Source: Janthinobacterium sp. BJB426 (lineage in GTDB: Bacteria; Pseudomonadota; Gammaproteobacteria; Burkholderiales; Burkholderiaceae_D). Taken from it: DNA of 64,000 nt. Below are positions 27,358 through 36,134 of the stretch, in pieces. Below the pieces are notes generated by a model that made no database searches, was not told the DNA's origin, and saw nothing but the letters and a program-made list of their open reading frames with translations. Every line of letters begins with the position of its first letter. The first letter of the stretch is position 1. The stretch is taken from positions 124,001-188,000 of the forward strand of contig NZ_PDZL01000008.1 in NCBI RefSeq assembly GCF_002735705.1, written 5' to 3'. A program made the translations under genes and the position numbers.

Positions 27358-28386
27358 TTAACTGTTTCGCTGCACGCGCACCACCAGCCACCCCGCCACG
27401 ACCGTAAACGTGACGATGATGGCAACGATGATCCAGAAGCCCTGCGGGTGCTGGGCCAGCGGAATTCCCCCCACGTTCATGCCCAGCATGCCGGCGATGA
27501 TATTGATCGGCAAGGCCAGCACGGTGACGATGGTCAGCACGAACAGGCTGCGGCTGTTTTCCTCGTTGACGCTGGCGGCAATCTCTTCCTGCAGTAATTT
27601 GATACGTTCCTGCAAGGACGACATATCGCTGAGCACCACCGAAAACTCCTCCGTCGACTGGCGCAATTCCAGACTGTCGAGCTCCGATACCCACGATGGC
27701 GGCCGTTGCAGAAGGCGGAACAGGGCGGCCGGTTCCGGCGCCAGCAGGCGCTGCAGCCGCACCAGCACGCGCCGCATGGCGCCAAGGTCTTCGCGTTTCG
27801 GCACCAGGCGCCCGGCCAGCAAGTGGTCCTCGATATCGTCGACCCGCGCCACGGCGTCGCGCACGATGTTGACCAGCACGTCGGCCTGGTCGCGCAGCAG
27901 ATGAATCAGCAATTCCACCGACGAGCGGATCGGCTCGTGGTTCTTGATGACGGCCTGGCGCAGGCGCTCGATCGACTGCAGCGGCGCGCGGCGCGCCGTG
28001 ATGACGAGGTTTTGCGCCACGCTGGCCCACATGGTGGAAATGTCGGACGCTTCGAACGAGAAATTGTGCACCACATCGTTGACCACGGCGATCAGGGTGT
28101 TTTCCGCCTGTTCGATGCGCGTCGAGCGGGAACCCTGGTGCAGGGTTTCATAGAATTCGTCGGCCAGCTGCGTGTGCGTCGTCAGCCATTTTTCGCTGGC
28201 CGCATGCGACAAATTGAAATGCAGCCAGACGAATTCCTGCGCCGGCCTGGCCGCGCCATCGGCCAGCCAGGCCAGTGCGGCCGTCGAGTCGAGCGCCAGC
28301 GGCTGCGCCTCGCGGCCAAACAGGAAGCCCCAGACCAGGCCCGAGGTGTCCGAGCCGTAGGTAAAACCGGCAGTTTCCATCGCCAT
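27358..28386 (-). CDS. zntB: CorA-family zinc transporter ZntB
   Basis: A 342-residue CorA-like divalent-cation channel protein. The long cytoplasmic N-domain and stalk helix (RLRQAVIKNHEPIRSS, then VDDIEDHLLAGRLVPKREDLGAMRR) precede two C-terminal helices. The first ends in the GMNVGG signature (GMN motif) of the pore. Family members of this ZntB type move Zn2+ across the inner membrane, but Mg2+/Co2+ transport cannot be excluded from sequence. It converges with rnk. Confidence 0.9.
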   Translation of the reverse strand: MAMETAGFTYGSDTSGLVWGFLFGREAQPLALDSTAALAWLADGAARPAQEFVWLHFNLSHAASEKWLTTHTQLADEFYETLHQGSRSTRIEQAENTLIAVVNDVVHNFSFEASDISTMWASVAQNLVITARRAPLQSIERLRQAVIKNHEPIRSSVELLIHLLRDQADVLVNIVRDAVARVDDIEDHLLAGRLVPKREDLGAMRRVLVRLQRLLAPEPAALFRLLQRPPSWVSELDSLELRQSTEEFSVVLSDMSSLQERIKLLQEEIAASVNEENSRSLFVLTIVTVLALPINIIAGMLGMNVGGIPLAQHPQGFWIIVAIIVTFTVVAGWLVVRVQRNS

Positions 28387-28457
28387 CGTGAATCTTTCTC
28401 GCGCAGTGTGATTGATCGTCGCGCGATTTTAATACACGGATGTGTCGGGAAAATGAC

Positions 28458-28481
28458 AAGGCCACCGCGAACGGTGGCCTT
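28458..28481 (-). terminator. Hairpin terminator after the WXXGXW protein gene
   Basis: A 10-bp perfect stem (AAGGCCACCG / CGGTGGCCTT) with loop CGAA lies 64 bp after the leftward gene. On the minus strand it is followed by TTGTCATTTTCC, a moderate T-rich tail. Confidence 0.65.
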
Positions 28482-28544
28482 GGTGGGTAACGCTTGCAGT
28501 AACGCTTGATAGAACCGCCGCGCAGCAGGTTTGGTCAGGTGTTA

Positions 28545-29243
28545 CTAGTCGCGGCGCGGATTGTCGGGCCTGCGGTCGTCGCGGTTCGGAATCCCGTCGC
28601 CGTCGCGGTCGTGGCGGTTGCCATTGTCGCGGTCATAGCGGTTGGGGATGCCGTCGCGGTCGCGGTCACCGTTCGGCCCGCGTGGCGACCAGCGGCCTTG
28701 CTCCATCTGCCAGCGGCCATCGCGCTGGTTCCAGGCGGGCGGCGCATACACGTAACCGGGGCGTTCGGCGATCCATATGCCTGGCGTCCAGGCGTAGCGC
28801 TGGCCGCGCCATTCCCAGTGGCCGGGCGCCCAGACGTAGCCGTGGCGGGCGCGCGGGATGGCTTCGCGGCGCGGCGGTGGCGGGGCGATGCGGATCTCGT
28901 CATAGCGCACGGGCTGCACTTGCGCGGCGACCCAGCCGCCACGGTCCAGGCGCCAGCGGTTGTTTTCTTGTATCCAGGCGGCGCGGCGGTACTGGTTGCC
29001 ACCCCGTTCGCGCAGCCATTCGCCGTTGTTCCAGACATGGCGCTGGCCATCCCAGTTCCAGTAGCCGGGCGCCCAGACATAGCCGGCGCGTGGCGCTGGC
29101 ACGCTTTCAAACCGTGGCGGAGGCGGGGCGTTGCCGATGACAATGCTGACGCCGAGCTGATTCTGTGCCATGGCCTGCACGGGCAGGAAGGCCGCGGTGC
29201 TGATGGCAAGCATGGCTGCTGCGTAGAGTGTGATGGGTTTCAT
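28545..29243 (-). CDS. Exported WXXGXW-repeat protein with Asp-rich calcium-binding-like tail
   Basis: A 232-residue exported protein. The signal peptide ends near LPVQAMAQN. The mature part has repeats of the form [23 protein letters not shown] / [23 protein letters not shown] (YVWAPGxWxW cores), the YXWGXW/WXXGXW family of unknown function. The C-terminal 45 residues hold two DRDGIPNR / [10 protein letters not shown] units resembling thrombospondin type-3 calcium-binding loops. GGAG six bases before the ATG at 29243 fixes the start. It has a promoter element shared with the glycine-zipper gene 16 kb away, suggesting co-regulation in envelope stress or maturation. Confidence 0.8.
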   Translation of the reverse strand: MKPITLYAAAMLAISTAAFLPVQAMAQNQLGVSIVIGNAPPPPRFESVPAPRAGYVWAPGYWNWDGQRHVWNNGEWLRERGGNQYRRAAWIQENNRWRLDRGGWVAAQVQPVRYDEIRIAPPPPRREAIPRARHGYVWAPGHWEWRGQRYAWTPGIWIAERPGYVYAPPAWNQRDGRWQMEQGRWSPRGPNGDRDRDGIPNRYDRDNGNRHDRDGDGIPNRDDRRPDNPRRD

Positions 29244-29276
29244 GGTGTGCTCCATTTCGGTGATTGCGTGAAATGG

Positions 29277-29330
29277 ACTATAGGCGCTTGCCGGCGAGCG
29301 GATCGCTTTTGATTCAACTTATTACAATTG
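29277..29330 (-). promoter_or_regulatory. Promoter with upstream direct-repeat box, shared with the site at 45268-45319
   Basis: Reading leftward, ATTGTAATAAGTTG (29328-29315) lies exactly 32 bases before TATAGTCCA, whose TATAGT at 29282-29277 is a probable -10. TTG-led half sites recur about every 10 bp (TTGTAATAAG, then TTGAATCAAA), like boxes for OmpR-type response regulators. The same 14-mer, spacing and TATAGTCCA occur before the glycine-zipper gene. Confidence 0.6.
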
Positions 29331-29432
29331 ACACAATGCTGTGTGTCCGTGTATCCGTGGCGGATACAAATGGCGGCCTGGCGCGGAGGTATTCAAATTG
29401 GCGCCAGGCGGCGTGGTGTCAGCATCGGTGGC

Positions 29433-29669
29433 TCACAGGGTGCTGGCGGTGGCGTTGCCCAGCAAGGCTTGCCGTTCCTCGATCAGCGAGATTTTCTTTT
29501 CCTGTTCCGTCATGCGCTTGGCGCTGACGACGACGACGGGGATGGCACTCGCTTGTGCCACATCAGCCGCTTTGGCGGCCGATGGTTGCATGAAGCTGAC
29601 GTAGCTGGCGCCGCAGGCGATGGCAACGGCGACGGTAAAGATGGCTTCCATGTTTTTTAACGTTTTCAT
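29433..29669 (-). CDS. Small exported protein (78 aa)
   Basis: A 78-residue protein. The N-terminal stretch KNMEAIFTVAVAIACGASYVSF is a signal peptide or single membrane anchor, with a possible cleavage after AAKA. The short mature part is helical and charged (KRMTEQEKKISLIEERQALLG). AAAGGAAA stands six bases before the ATG at 29669, and the longer frame upstream is rejected. No family was recognised. It may be a separate unit from the WXXGXW gene, which has its own promoter downstream. Confidence 0.65.
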   Translation of the reverse strand: MKTLKNMEAIFTVAVAIACGASYVSFMQPSAAKAADVAQASAIPVVVVSAKRMTEQEKKISLIEERQALLGNATASTL

Positions 29670-30001
29670 GATGTTTCCTTTCGGGTGGCGGGTGGGTATG
29701 CATGCACTGTAGCCAGGCGCGGGCCGGCGCGCCATGCAGATGCGACCAGCCGTGGTTTTGGCGGGATGGCCTGCAAAAAAACGGCGCTGAAATGCCTGCG
29801 CGCGGCGCTGGCGGGCGACCGCATGAATTGAGGCCTAATTCGCCCTGTATCCGTGCATATGAATGCAATTGCCCTATGGCATTATCTGATGCTGCGCACT
29901 GCCGTGCCCATGCTGTGCGCGGCAAGTGAAGCCCGGCTATCCTGCTAGAATCGGCATGGCAGCCGTGTTGCGCGCACAATCATTCTCATCAGGAGTCACA
30001 C
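29670..30001. other. Divergent intergenic region (332 bp)
   Basis: This is the gap between the leftward small exported protein gene and the rightward zinc-ribbon/SPFH gene. No ORF with a ribosome site or RNA gene was found. A possible -10 (TAGAAT, 29946-29951) and AGGAG just before 30002 serve the rightward operon. Confidence 0.6.
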
Positions 30002-32317
30002 ATGTTCCAATTGTTTGGTTTTGGCGGCGCCCGCTGCCCGCGCTGCGAGCACAAGAACGGCGCTGCCGCCGGCTATTGCGCGCAATGCGGCTTGTCGCTG
30101 GGGGCACCCGACAGCGACGCGGTGCTGCATGCCAACCAATGGCATCTTGCTGAAGGGCAACTAGCCCTGTTCTTCGGCGTGCGTGAACTGTCCTCGTTGT
30201 TCGGCAGCGCCGCGCGCCGCCTGCAGGTGCCGGCCGAGTCGCGCGCCTGGATCGTGCAATCGGACGCTTTCACCTTGATACCGGCCGGCGACTACGACAG
30301 CGCCGCCTTCTTTGCGCGCCTGCCCGCGCTGCTGCCGGCGCGTCCGGCCGAAGTGCTGATCGCGCGCGCCGACGCCGTCAGCCTGGACTTCGACTTGCCT
30401 GGCCTGGCCAGCTCGGAACTGCTGAACGTTGCCGCGTCCCTGCGTGTCGATATCGGGCTGGGCCAGCCCGATGCGTTCGCGCGCCAGTTCATGCGCGCGC
30501 CGGGCGCCGTCACGCGGGCCCACCTGCACGCCTTGCTGCTGCCGTCCGTGCGCCAGATTGCGCTGGAATTCATCGGCAGCCGCGCGTTGGTCGAGATGGA
30601 CGCGAATGCCGACCTGCGGCCCGAATTGAACGAACGCCTGCAATCGGCGCTGACGCAGCGACTGGCGCCCAGCGGCCTGGCCGTGGCGCGCGTGGAAACG
30701 CTGAGTTTGCGCCACGACAAACGCGAGGGCAATGGCGATGCCTCCATCGGTACCCTGTGGCTGGGCGGCTTGCCGGCGCAGGAACTCGAGCAACACAGTC
30801 TGGAACGCATGAAGCAGCTCGACCAGCTGTATGACGAGGAAGAGTGGCAGCGCATCCGCCGCGAGGAACTGGCAGCGCGCCACGCACACCGCCGCGCGGA
30901 ATTGCAGCAGGATGCGACGCTGGAAAAGGCGGAACTGAACCACCAGGAAGCGGAGCGCCTGCAAGCGCTGCGCGGGCGCCAGATCGACCTGTATGGCCGC
31001 ATCCTGGAAGCGAAATCGCGGCGCCAGGCGCTCGACCATGGCGCCGCGCTGGCGCTCGGCGAGCTGGAACAGGAACTGGCGCAGAAGGGCGCGCAGCACG
31101 CCGACGAAGCGGCCAACTGGGAACACGTGCGCGCGCTGGCCGCCATCAAGATGCGCAGCGAGCTGGAACTGTCGCAGCTGCATGGGCGCGAACAGATCCA
31201 GCTGGCGCAGCAGCGCTTTACGCATCAGGTGCACCTGCAGTCGATCGCGCAGCAAGTGGAAAGCGCGCTGCTGATCGACGACGAGACGGGTCGCCGCACC
31301 CAGCTGGCGCGCCTGCGTCAGGCGGAGGCGGATGCGGCCCAACGCGAGGCGCAGCTGGAGGCGGAGCAGCACCAGGCAGCCTGGCAGGGCCTGATGCTGG
31401 CCAACGCGGCGCGCAAGCGCGAGGCCGAGCGGGTACAGGAGTGGGAAGAGCAGATGCAGCTGGCGCGCCAGCGCGAACTGCTGCGCGCCGAGGCGCACAA
31501 GGATGAAGCGGCCCAGGTGCAGGCGACGGAAATCGCGGAAAAAGTCGCGGCGCTGCGGCGTGGCGGCGCGCGCGAAGACGCCATCGCGCAGCAGGAAAAG
31601 CTGCTGCGCACCATTGAGGCCGATGGCGTGCACGCGCGCCAGCTGCAGCAGCAAACGCAGCTGGCGCAGCTCGACGCGCTGGCCATCGAGGAGCAGCGCC
31701 AGCAGCTGCGCCAGCTGGAGCAGGAAGCGCAATGGCAGCGCGACTTGCTGGCCATGGCCCAGCAGCGCGAAAGCGATTACGCGCGCTGGAAGGGCGAGTA
31801 CGAAGCCCTGCTGGCGCAGCAGGCGCATGCGGCCGAACTGGCGCGCATCGACATCGACCGCATCGAGAAAATCGGCTCGCTGAGCGACACGGGCAAGGTG
31901 GCCATGGCCGCCGGGCAGAACGCGGCCGCGCTGGCGCAGGTGCTGAAAGTGCAGCTGCAGGCGGGCATGAGTGCCGAGCAGATTCACGCGCTGGCGGCGC
32001 TGGCGGCGGCCGAGAGCAGCGTCGCCCCGCTGGACGCCATGCGCATGGCGCAGGACAGCGTGGCGCAGGAGCGCAGCTACCTGGAAGGCCAGGCGGAACG
32101 CGAGCGGCGCCAGCAGCTCGATCTGATCAACCTGCAGAACGCGGCGCACGCGCATGGCTTGTCGGCGCAGGCGCAGCTGGGCGTGGCCGTGGCGCAGGCG
32201 CTGCAGCCGGGCGCCGCCTCTGCAGCGCCGGCCCGCTGCAAGAACGGCCACGCGCAGCGCGCGGGCCATCCGGAAGATAAATTCTGCGCCGCCTGCGGCG
32301 TCGCCCTGCAGCCTTGA
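30002..32317 (+). CDS. Zinc-ribbon/SPFH-like domain protein with long coiled coil
   Basis: A 771-residue protein of unusual design. An N-terminal zinc ribbon (CPRCEHKNG...CAQCG, residues 12-30) is followed by a region (about 45-240) that looks like an SPFH/Band-7 domain: VPAESRAWIVQSDAFTLIPAG, LNVAASLRVDIGL and RLQSALTQRLAPSGLAVARV mark its usual elements. Residues 260-690 form a Glu/Gln/Ala-rich coiled coil. A second zinc ribbon (CKNGH...CAACG) closes the C-terminus. There is no membrane segment. AGGAG precedes the ATG. It lies 19 bp before a kinase gene and is surely cotranscribed. A membrane-surface scaffold or stress sensor is a reasonable guess from SPFH and PspA-like networks; no function is established. 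Confidence 0.75.
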   Translation: MFQLFGFGGARCPRCEHKNGAAAGYCAQCGLSLGAPDSDAVLHANQWHLAEGQLALFFGVRELSSLFGSAARRLQVPAESRAWIVQSDAFTLIPAGDYDSAAFFARLPALLPARPAEVLIARADAVSLDFDLPGLASSELLNVAASLRVDIGLGQPDAFARQFMRAPGAVTRAHLHALLLPSVRQIALEFIGSRALVEMDANADLRPELNERLQSALTQRLAPSGLAVARVETLSLRHDKREGNGDASIGTLWLGGLPAQELEQHSLERMKQLDQLYDEEEWQRIRREELAARHAHRRAELQQDATLEKAELNHQEAERLQALRGRQIDLYGRILEAKSRRQALDHGAALALGELEQELAQKGAQHADEAANWEHVRALAAIKMRSELELSQLHGREQIQLAQQRFTHQVHLQSIAQQVESALLIDDETGRRTQLARLRQAEADAAQREAQLEAEQHQAAWQGLMLANAARKREAERVQEWEEQMQLARQRELLRAEAHKDEAAQVQATEIAEKVAALRRGGAREDAIAQQEKLLRTIEADGVHARQLQQQTQLAQLDALAIEEQRQQLRQLEQEAQWQRDLLAMAQQRESDYARWKGEYEALLAQQAHAAELARIDIDRIEKIGSLSDTGKVAMAAGQNAAALAQVLKVQLQAGMSAEQIHALAALAAAESSVAPLDAMRMAQDSVAQERSYLEGQAERERRQQLDLINLQNAAHAHGLSAQAQLGVAVAQALQPGAASAAPARCKNGHAQRAGHPEDKFCAACGVALQP

Positions 32318-32336
32318 CGGAAGCGTTTCACTCCAG

Positions 32337-34658
32337 ATGATGCAAAAAGCACGAGACAAGCTGCGGGAACTGCGCGCCCTCCACGACGACGGGCTGCTCA
32401 GCGAGCAGGAATTTGAACGCCGCAAGAACGCCATCCTCGACGCCGAGTACGCGCCGCCAGGCGCCGCACCTGTGGCCGCGCCGCTGCCCGTGCGCCAGGG
32501 CACGGAGCTGGGCTTCATGACGGGCCAGGAAATCGGTCCGCAAAACCGCCGCTACCGGCTCGAACGGCTGATCGGCACGGGCGGCATGGGGCAGGTGTGG
32601 CAAGCCACCGACCTGGCCACGCACGCGGAACTGGGCAGCAGCGAAATGGTGGCGCTGAAGATATTGCCGCCGCAACTGACGCAAAGCGCCACGCACGCCA
32701 AGCTGCTGATCGAGGAAGCGACCCAGGCGAGAAAACTCGCGCATGAAAACATCGTGCGCGTCTACGAATGGGCGCAGGACCCGGCCACGGCCAGCTATTT
32801 CATCATCATGGAATGCCTCGATGGCGAAGACCTGGAACACTATCTGGGCCGCCAGGGTGCGCTGCCGCTGTCCACGGTGCAGGAACTGTTGCAGCCGGTG
32901 GCCGAAGCGCTGTCGTATGCCTGGGAAAAGCACAAGCTGGTGCACCGCGACATCAAGCCAGGCAATGTCTTCCTGACGGCGAAGGGCGACGTCAAGCTGC
33001 TCGACTACGGCATCGCCACGCGGGTGCGCAATGCGGACAGCAGCCTGGCGCTGGAGATGCCGAACGCGGGCACGCACGGCTACCGGGCGCCCGAAGCCGG
33101 CGCCAACCAGCGCCAGCCCAGCCCGCGCCTGGACGTGTATGCGGTGGCCGTGATGATCTATCAGATGCTGGAAGGGCGCATGCCGTTCGACGACATGCGT
33201 AGCGCCAGCCATTTGCCTTCAAAGCCGCAAGCGCTCAACGCGCAACAGTGGCAAGTGCTGCAGAACGGTTTTTCGCTGACGGCGGAATTGCGGCCCCAAT
33301 CCGTGCAAGCCTTGCTGGAAGGGCTGGAACGCGCGGCCGGGCCATCGCCCGAAGAACTGGCGGAACAGGCGCGCCAGCAGCAGGCGCGCGCGGCGCAGCA
33401 GGCGCAGCAACAGCGGGAGGCGGCGCTGGCCGCCGAGCAGGCGCGCGAGGAAGAGATCAAGCGAGCCCGCATACGCCAGGAAGAACTGGATCAGCGCCGC
33501 AAGGCGGAAATCCAGGCCGCCGTGCTGGAAAAGCAGCGGCAGGACAAACTGCGCCGCGAACAGGAAGCGCAGCGCCATTTCGAGGCGGAAGAGGCGCGCA
33601 AGTTGCGCAAGGAAGCGTTGCGCGGTCAGCTGCGCGCGCGCCGCGAAGCCGATGCCGCCACGGCCTTGCAGGAACACCAGGAATTGCAGCGCAAGGCCAT
33701 CGTCGCCAAGGCCGAGGCGGCATATCGGGCCGAGCAGGAGCGCGCGCGCAAGGAAGAGGCCAGCCGCGCCGCGACCGCATCTGTCCCTGTGCAGGCATCC
33801 GCGCCGGTGCCGGAAACGGAACACGCGGAACCGGTGGCCAATGCCGAAGGCATCTTGCGCGACGATTTTCTCGATGGCGCGGGACAGGGGCCGGAACTGG
33901 TGCTCATTCCCAGCGGCCGCTTCCAGATGGGCGCGCACGAGACGGAACACAAGGCGGCCATGCAGGCCGGCTCGCAAAAGACGTGGCTCGAACGCGAAAT
34001 GCCGCAGCACTGGGTCGGCATCGAGCGCCCGTTCGCGCTGGCTCGCCACCCCGTCAGCGTGGGCGAATGGCGCGCCTTCGTCAAGGCGACCGGCTGGGCG
34101 GGCGGGTCGGAAACGGACTGGGATAATCCTGGCTTCGTGCAGAACGAGCAGCACCCGGTGGTGGGCGTGAGCTGGAATGACGCGCAGCTGTACCTGGCGT
34201 GGATGAGCGAATGCACGGGCCGCCAGTACCGCTTGCCCAGCGAAGCGGAATGGGAATACGCGTGCCGTGCCGGCTCGCGCACGACCTTCAACGTGGGCGA
34301 CACCATCAGCACGGAGCAAGCCAATTACGACGGCCTGTATGTGTACAACGGCGGCCCGCGCGGCGTGTATCGGGGCGGCACCACGCCGCTGGGAACATTC
34401 GCGCCGAATTCCTGGGGCCTGTTCGACATGCATGGCAATGTGTGGGAATGGGTGCAGGACGTGGTGCACGATAATTACGAAGGCGCGCCCGTCGACGGCA
34501 GCGCGTGGGAAGAGGGCAGCGACAGCAGCCGGCGCATCCTGCGCGGCGGCTCCTGGCTGTACCACCCGCGCTATTTGCGCTCGGCCCTGCGCAACGGCTT
34601 TTCCACCGTGCTGTCGAACGACATCGTGGGCTTCAGGGTGGCGCGCACGCTCGACTGA
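32337..34658 (+). CDS. SHOCT-Ser/Thr protein kinase-coiled coil-FGE-sulfatase-like fusion
   Basis: A 773-residue multidomain protein. Residues 3-37 form a SHOCT-like helical hairpin (LRALHDDGLLSEQEFERRKNAIL, endpoints). The Hanks-type kinase spans about 73-340, with GTGGMGQVW, Lys108 in VALKIL, catalytic HRDIKPGN (203-210) and DYG (223-225), so it appears active. A Glu/Arg/Gln-rich coiled coil (340-500) leads to an FGE/SUMF1-like domain (519-773) with LIPSGRFQMG, LPSEAEWEYACRAG, GLFDMHGNVWEWVQD and RILRGGSW. The open frame begins at 32154, overlapping the previous gene; ATG 32337 starts the SHOCT unit. Kinases joined to FGE-like domains occur in some type VI secretion regulators; whether this one does that is unknown. 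Confidence 0.85.
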   Translation: MMQKARDKLRELRALHDDGLLSEQEFERRKNAILDAEYAPPGAAPVAAPLPVRQGTELGFMTGQEIGPQNRRYRLERLIGTGGMGQVWQATDLATHAELGSSEMVALKILPPQLTQSATHAKLLIEEATQARKLAHENIVRVYEWAQDPATASYFIIMECLDGEDLEHYLGRQGALPLSTVQELLQPVAEALSYAWEKHKLVHRDIKPGNVFLTAKGDVKLLDYGIATRVRNADSSLALEMPNAGTHGYRAPEAGANQRQPSPRLDVYAVAVMIYQMLEGRMPFDDMRSASHLPSKPQALNAQQWQVLQNGFSLTAELRPQSVQALLEGLERAAGPSPEELAEQARQQQARAAQQAQQQREAALAAEQAREEEIKRARIRQEELDQRRKAEIQAAVLEKQRQDKLRREQEAQRHFEAEEARKLRKEALRGQLRARREADAATALQEHQELQRKAIVAKAEAAYRAEQERARKEEASRAATASVPVQASAPVPETEHAEPVANAEGILRDDFLDGAGQGPELVLIPSGRFQMGAHETEHKAAMQAGSQKTWLEREMPQHWVGIERPFALARHPVSVGEWRAFVKATGWAGGSETDWDNPGFVQNEQHPVVGVSWNDAQLYLAWMSECTGRQYRLPSEAEWEYACRAGSRTTFNVGDTISTEQANYDGLYVYNGGPRGVYRGGTTPLGTFAPNSWGLFDMHGNVWEWVQDVVHDNYEGAPVDGSAWEEGSDSSRRILRGGSWLYHPRYLRSALRNGFSTVLSNDIVGFRVARTLD

Positions 34659-34842
34659 CTTATTATCATATCGGTCATCTTGAGGGATACTGCATGCACC
34701 TTAACCGTGCTGGAGTGTCCATCGTCTTCGCCTGCCCACCGACGCCCTGTTCCGTATCAAATGACCAGGTAGCTGGGGAGCCGGCTGCGCAAAGCGGGCA
34801 AACGGTGTAAATTGTGGCTTTCCAAACGCACCAAGGAACGCC

Positions 34843-35241
34843 ATGACCATCAAAGCCATCCGCGACCAGTCGCAAGCCATGCGCCACATCGTGCACGTGC
34901 GCGATCACATCATTTCCGCCGACGCCTCGGTGGCCGAAGGGGGCGGCGATGCCGGCCCGTCGCCGCACGACCTGTATGACGCGGCCCTGTCGGCCTGCAA
35001 GGCGCTCACCGTCGTCTGGTATGCCAAACACAAGGGCATCCCCCTGGAGCACGTGGAAGTGTCGACCGAACGCGATGCCAGCGAAGAGCGCAAGGGTGTG
35101 TACCGCCTGGCCGCCACCCTGCACCTGACGGGCGAGCTGACGGATGCGCAGCGCCAGGAATTGCTGGCCGCGGCCGGCAAATGCCCGCTGCATAAATTGA
35201 TGACGGCCGTGACCACCGAAGTGACGACGGTGCTGGCATGA
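34843..35241 (+). CDS. OsmC family peroxidase-like protein
   Basis: A 132-residue OsmC/Ohr-fold protein. The two redox cysteines are Cys52 in LSACKALTV and Cys114 in AGKCPLHK, as in thiol-dependent organic hydroperoxidases. GDAGPSPHDLYDAALSAC is typical for the OsmC branch. It would detoxify peroxides in the cytosol with a thiol reductant. Its last four bases (ATGA) overlap the pirin start codon, so the two genes are translationally coupled. Confidence 0.9.
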   Translation: MTIKAIRDQSQAMRHIVHVRDHIISADASVAEGGGDAGPSPHDLYDAALSACKALTVVWYAKHKGIPLEHVEVSTERDASEERKGVYRLAATLHLTGELTDAQRQELLAAAGKCPLHKLMTAVTTEVTTVLA

Positions 35242-36125
35242 GCGCGGCGATCCTGAAAAGCCACGAAAAGGATCTGGGCGGCGGCTTCGTCGTGCGGCGC
35301 CTGTTGCCTTCCGCCGTCAAACAGGCCGTCGGCCCCTTCATTTTCTTTGACCATTTCGGCCCCATCGACGTAGCGCCCGACGCCAACCACGACGTGCGCC
35401 CGCATCCGCATATCGGCCTGGCCACCGTCACCTATCTGTTCGAGGGCGCGATCGACCACCGCGACAGCATCGGCTCGTACCAGCGCATCGAGCCGGGCGC
35501 CATCAACTGGATGACGGCCGGGCGCGGCATCGTGCATTCGGAACGCACGCCACAGGACCTGGCGGGTCAGCCGCACCGCACGCACGGCTTGCAGCTGTGG
35601 GCCGCGCTGCCGAAGGCGCACGAAGAGGATGAACCGAGTTTCACGCACACGCCGCAGGCCGACATTCCCGTGGTGCCGCTCGATGGCGCCGTCGTGAAGG
35701 TGTTGATCGGCACGGCCTTTGGCCAGACCTCGCCCGTGCGCACCTACATGCAGACGGTGTACCTGGACGTGGCGCTGCAGGCGGGGCGCGAGTTGCGCCT
35801 GGAAGGCTTGCCGGCGGAAGCGGCGATTTATCCGATCAGCGGGGATGTGCTGGTCGATGGCGTGGCGCTGGTGCCGCACACCATGGCCTTGCTGGAAGCT
35901 GGTGCCGCGCCCGTGGTGACGGCAGGCGGCGGCCCGGTGCAGTTCGTCGTGATCGGCGGCGAGCCGCTGGACGGCCACCGCTTCCTGTTCTGGAATTTCG
36001 TCTCGTCGAGCAAGGAGCGATTGTCGCAGGCGGCCGACGACTGGACCGCCCAGCGCATGGGCAGTGTGCCGGGCGAGACGGAATTCATCCCGCTGCCGAA
36101 GGCGCCATTGCGTCCTTCGGCATAG
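35238..36125 (+). CDS. Pirin family protein
   Basis: A 295-residue bicupin. The N-terminal cupin has the pirin metal-site residues in RPHPHIGLATVTYLFEG and AGRGIVHSERTP. FDHFGPIDVAPDANHDVRPHPH marks the family (endpoints). Bacterial pirins are iron-binding quercetinases or regulators of metabolic enzymes; which applies here is unknown. The ATGA overlap with the OsmC-like gene suggests a shared role in redox or phenolic stress. Confidence 0.92.
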   Translation: MSAAILKSHEKDLGGGFVVRRLLPSAVKQAVGPFIFFDHFGPIDVAPDANHDVRPHPHIGLATVTYLFEGAIDHRDSIGSYQRIEPGAINWMTAGRGIVHSERTPQDLAGQPHRTHGLQLWAALPKAHEEDEPSFTHTPQADIPVVPLDGAVVKVLIGTAFGQTSPVRTYMQTVYLDVALQAGRELRLEGLPAEAAIYPISGDVLVDGVALVPHTMALLEAGAAPVVTAGGGPVQFVVIGGEPLDGHRFLFWNFVSSSKERLSQAADDWTAQRMGSVPGETEFIPLPKAPLRPSA

Positions 36126-36134
36126 GCGTTTCGT

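Noticed and set aside
30161..32518. 785-codon minus-strand frame opposite the coiled-coil gene
   Set aside because: Shadow of a Gln/Glu/Ala-rich coding sequence, with Leu/Arg repeats typical of its complement.
34694..34810. 38-codon ORF with GAGGG before its ATG between the kinase and OsmC genes
   Set aside because: The ribosome site is fair, but the peptide has no recognisable feature and the codon pattern is weak; not enough support to annotate.
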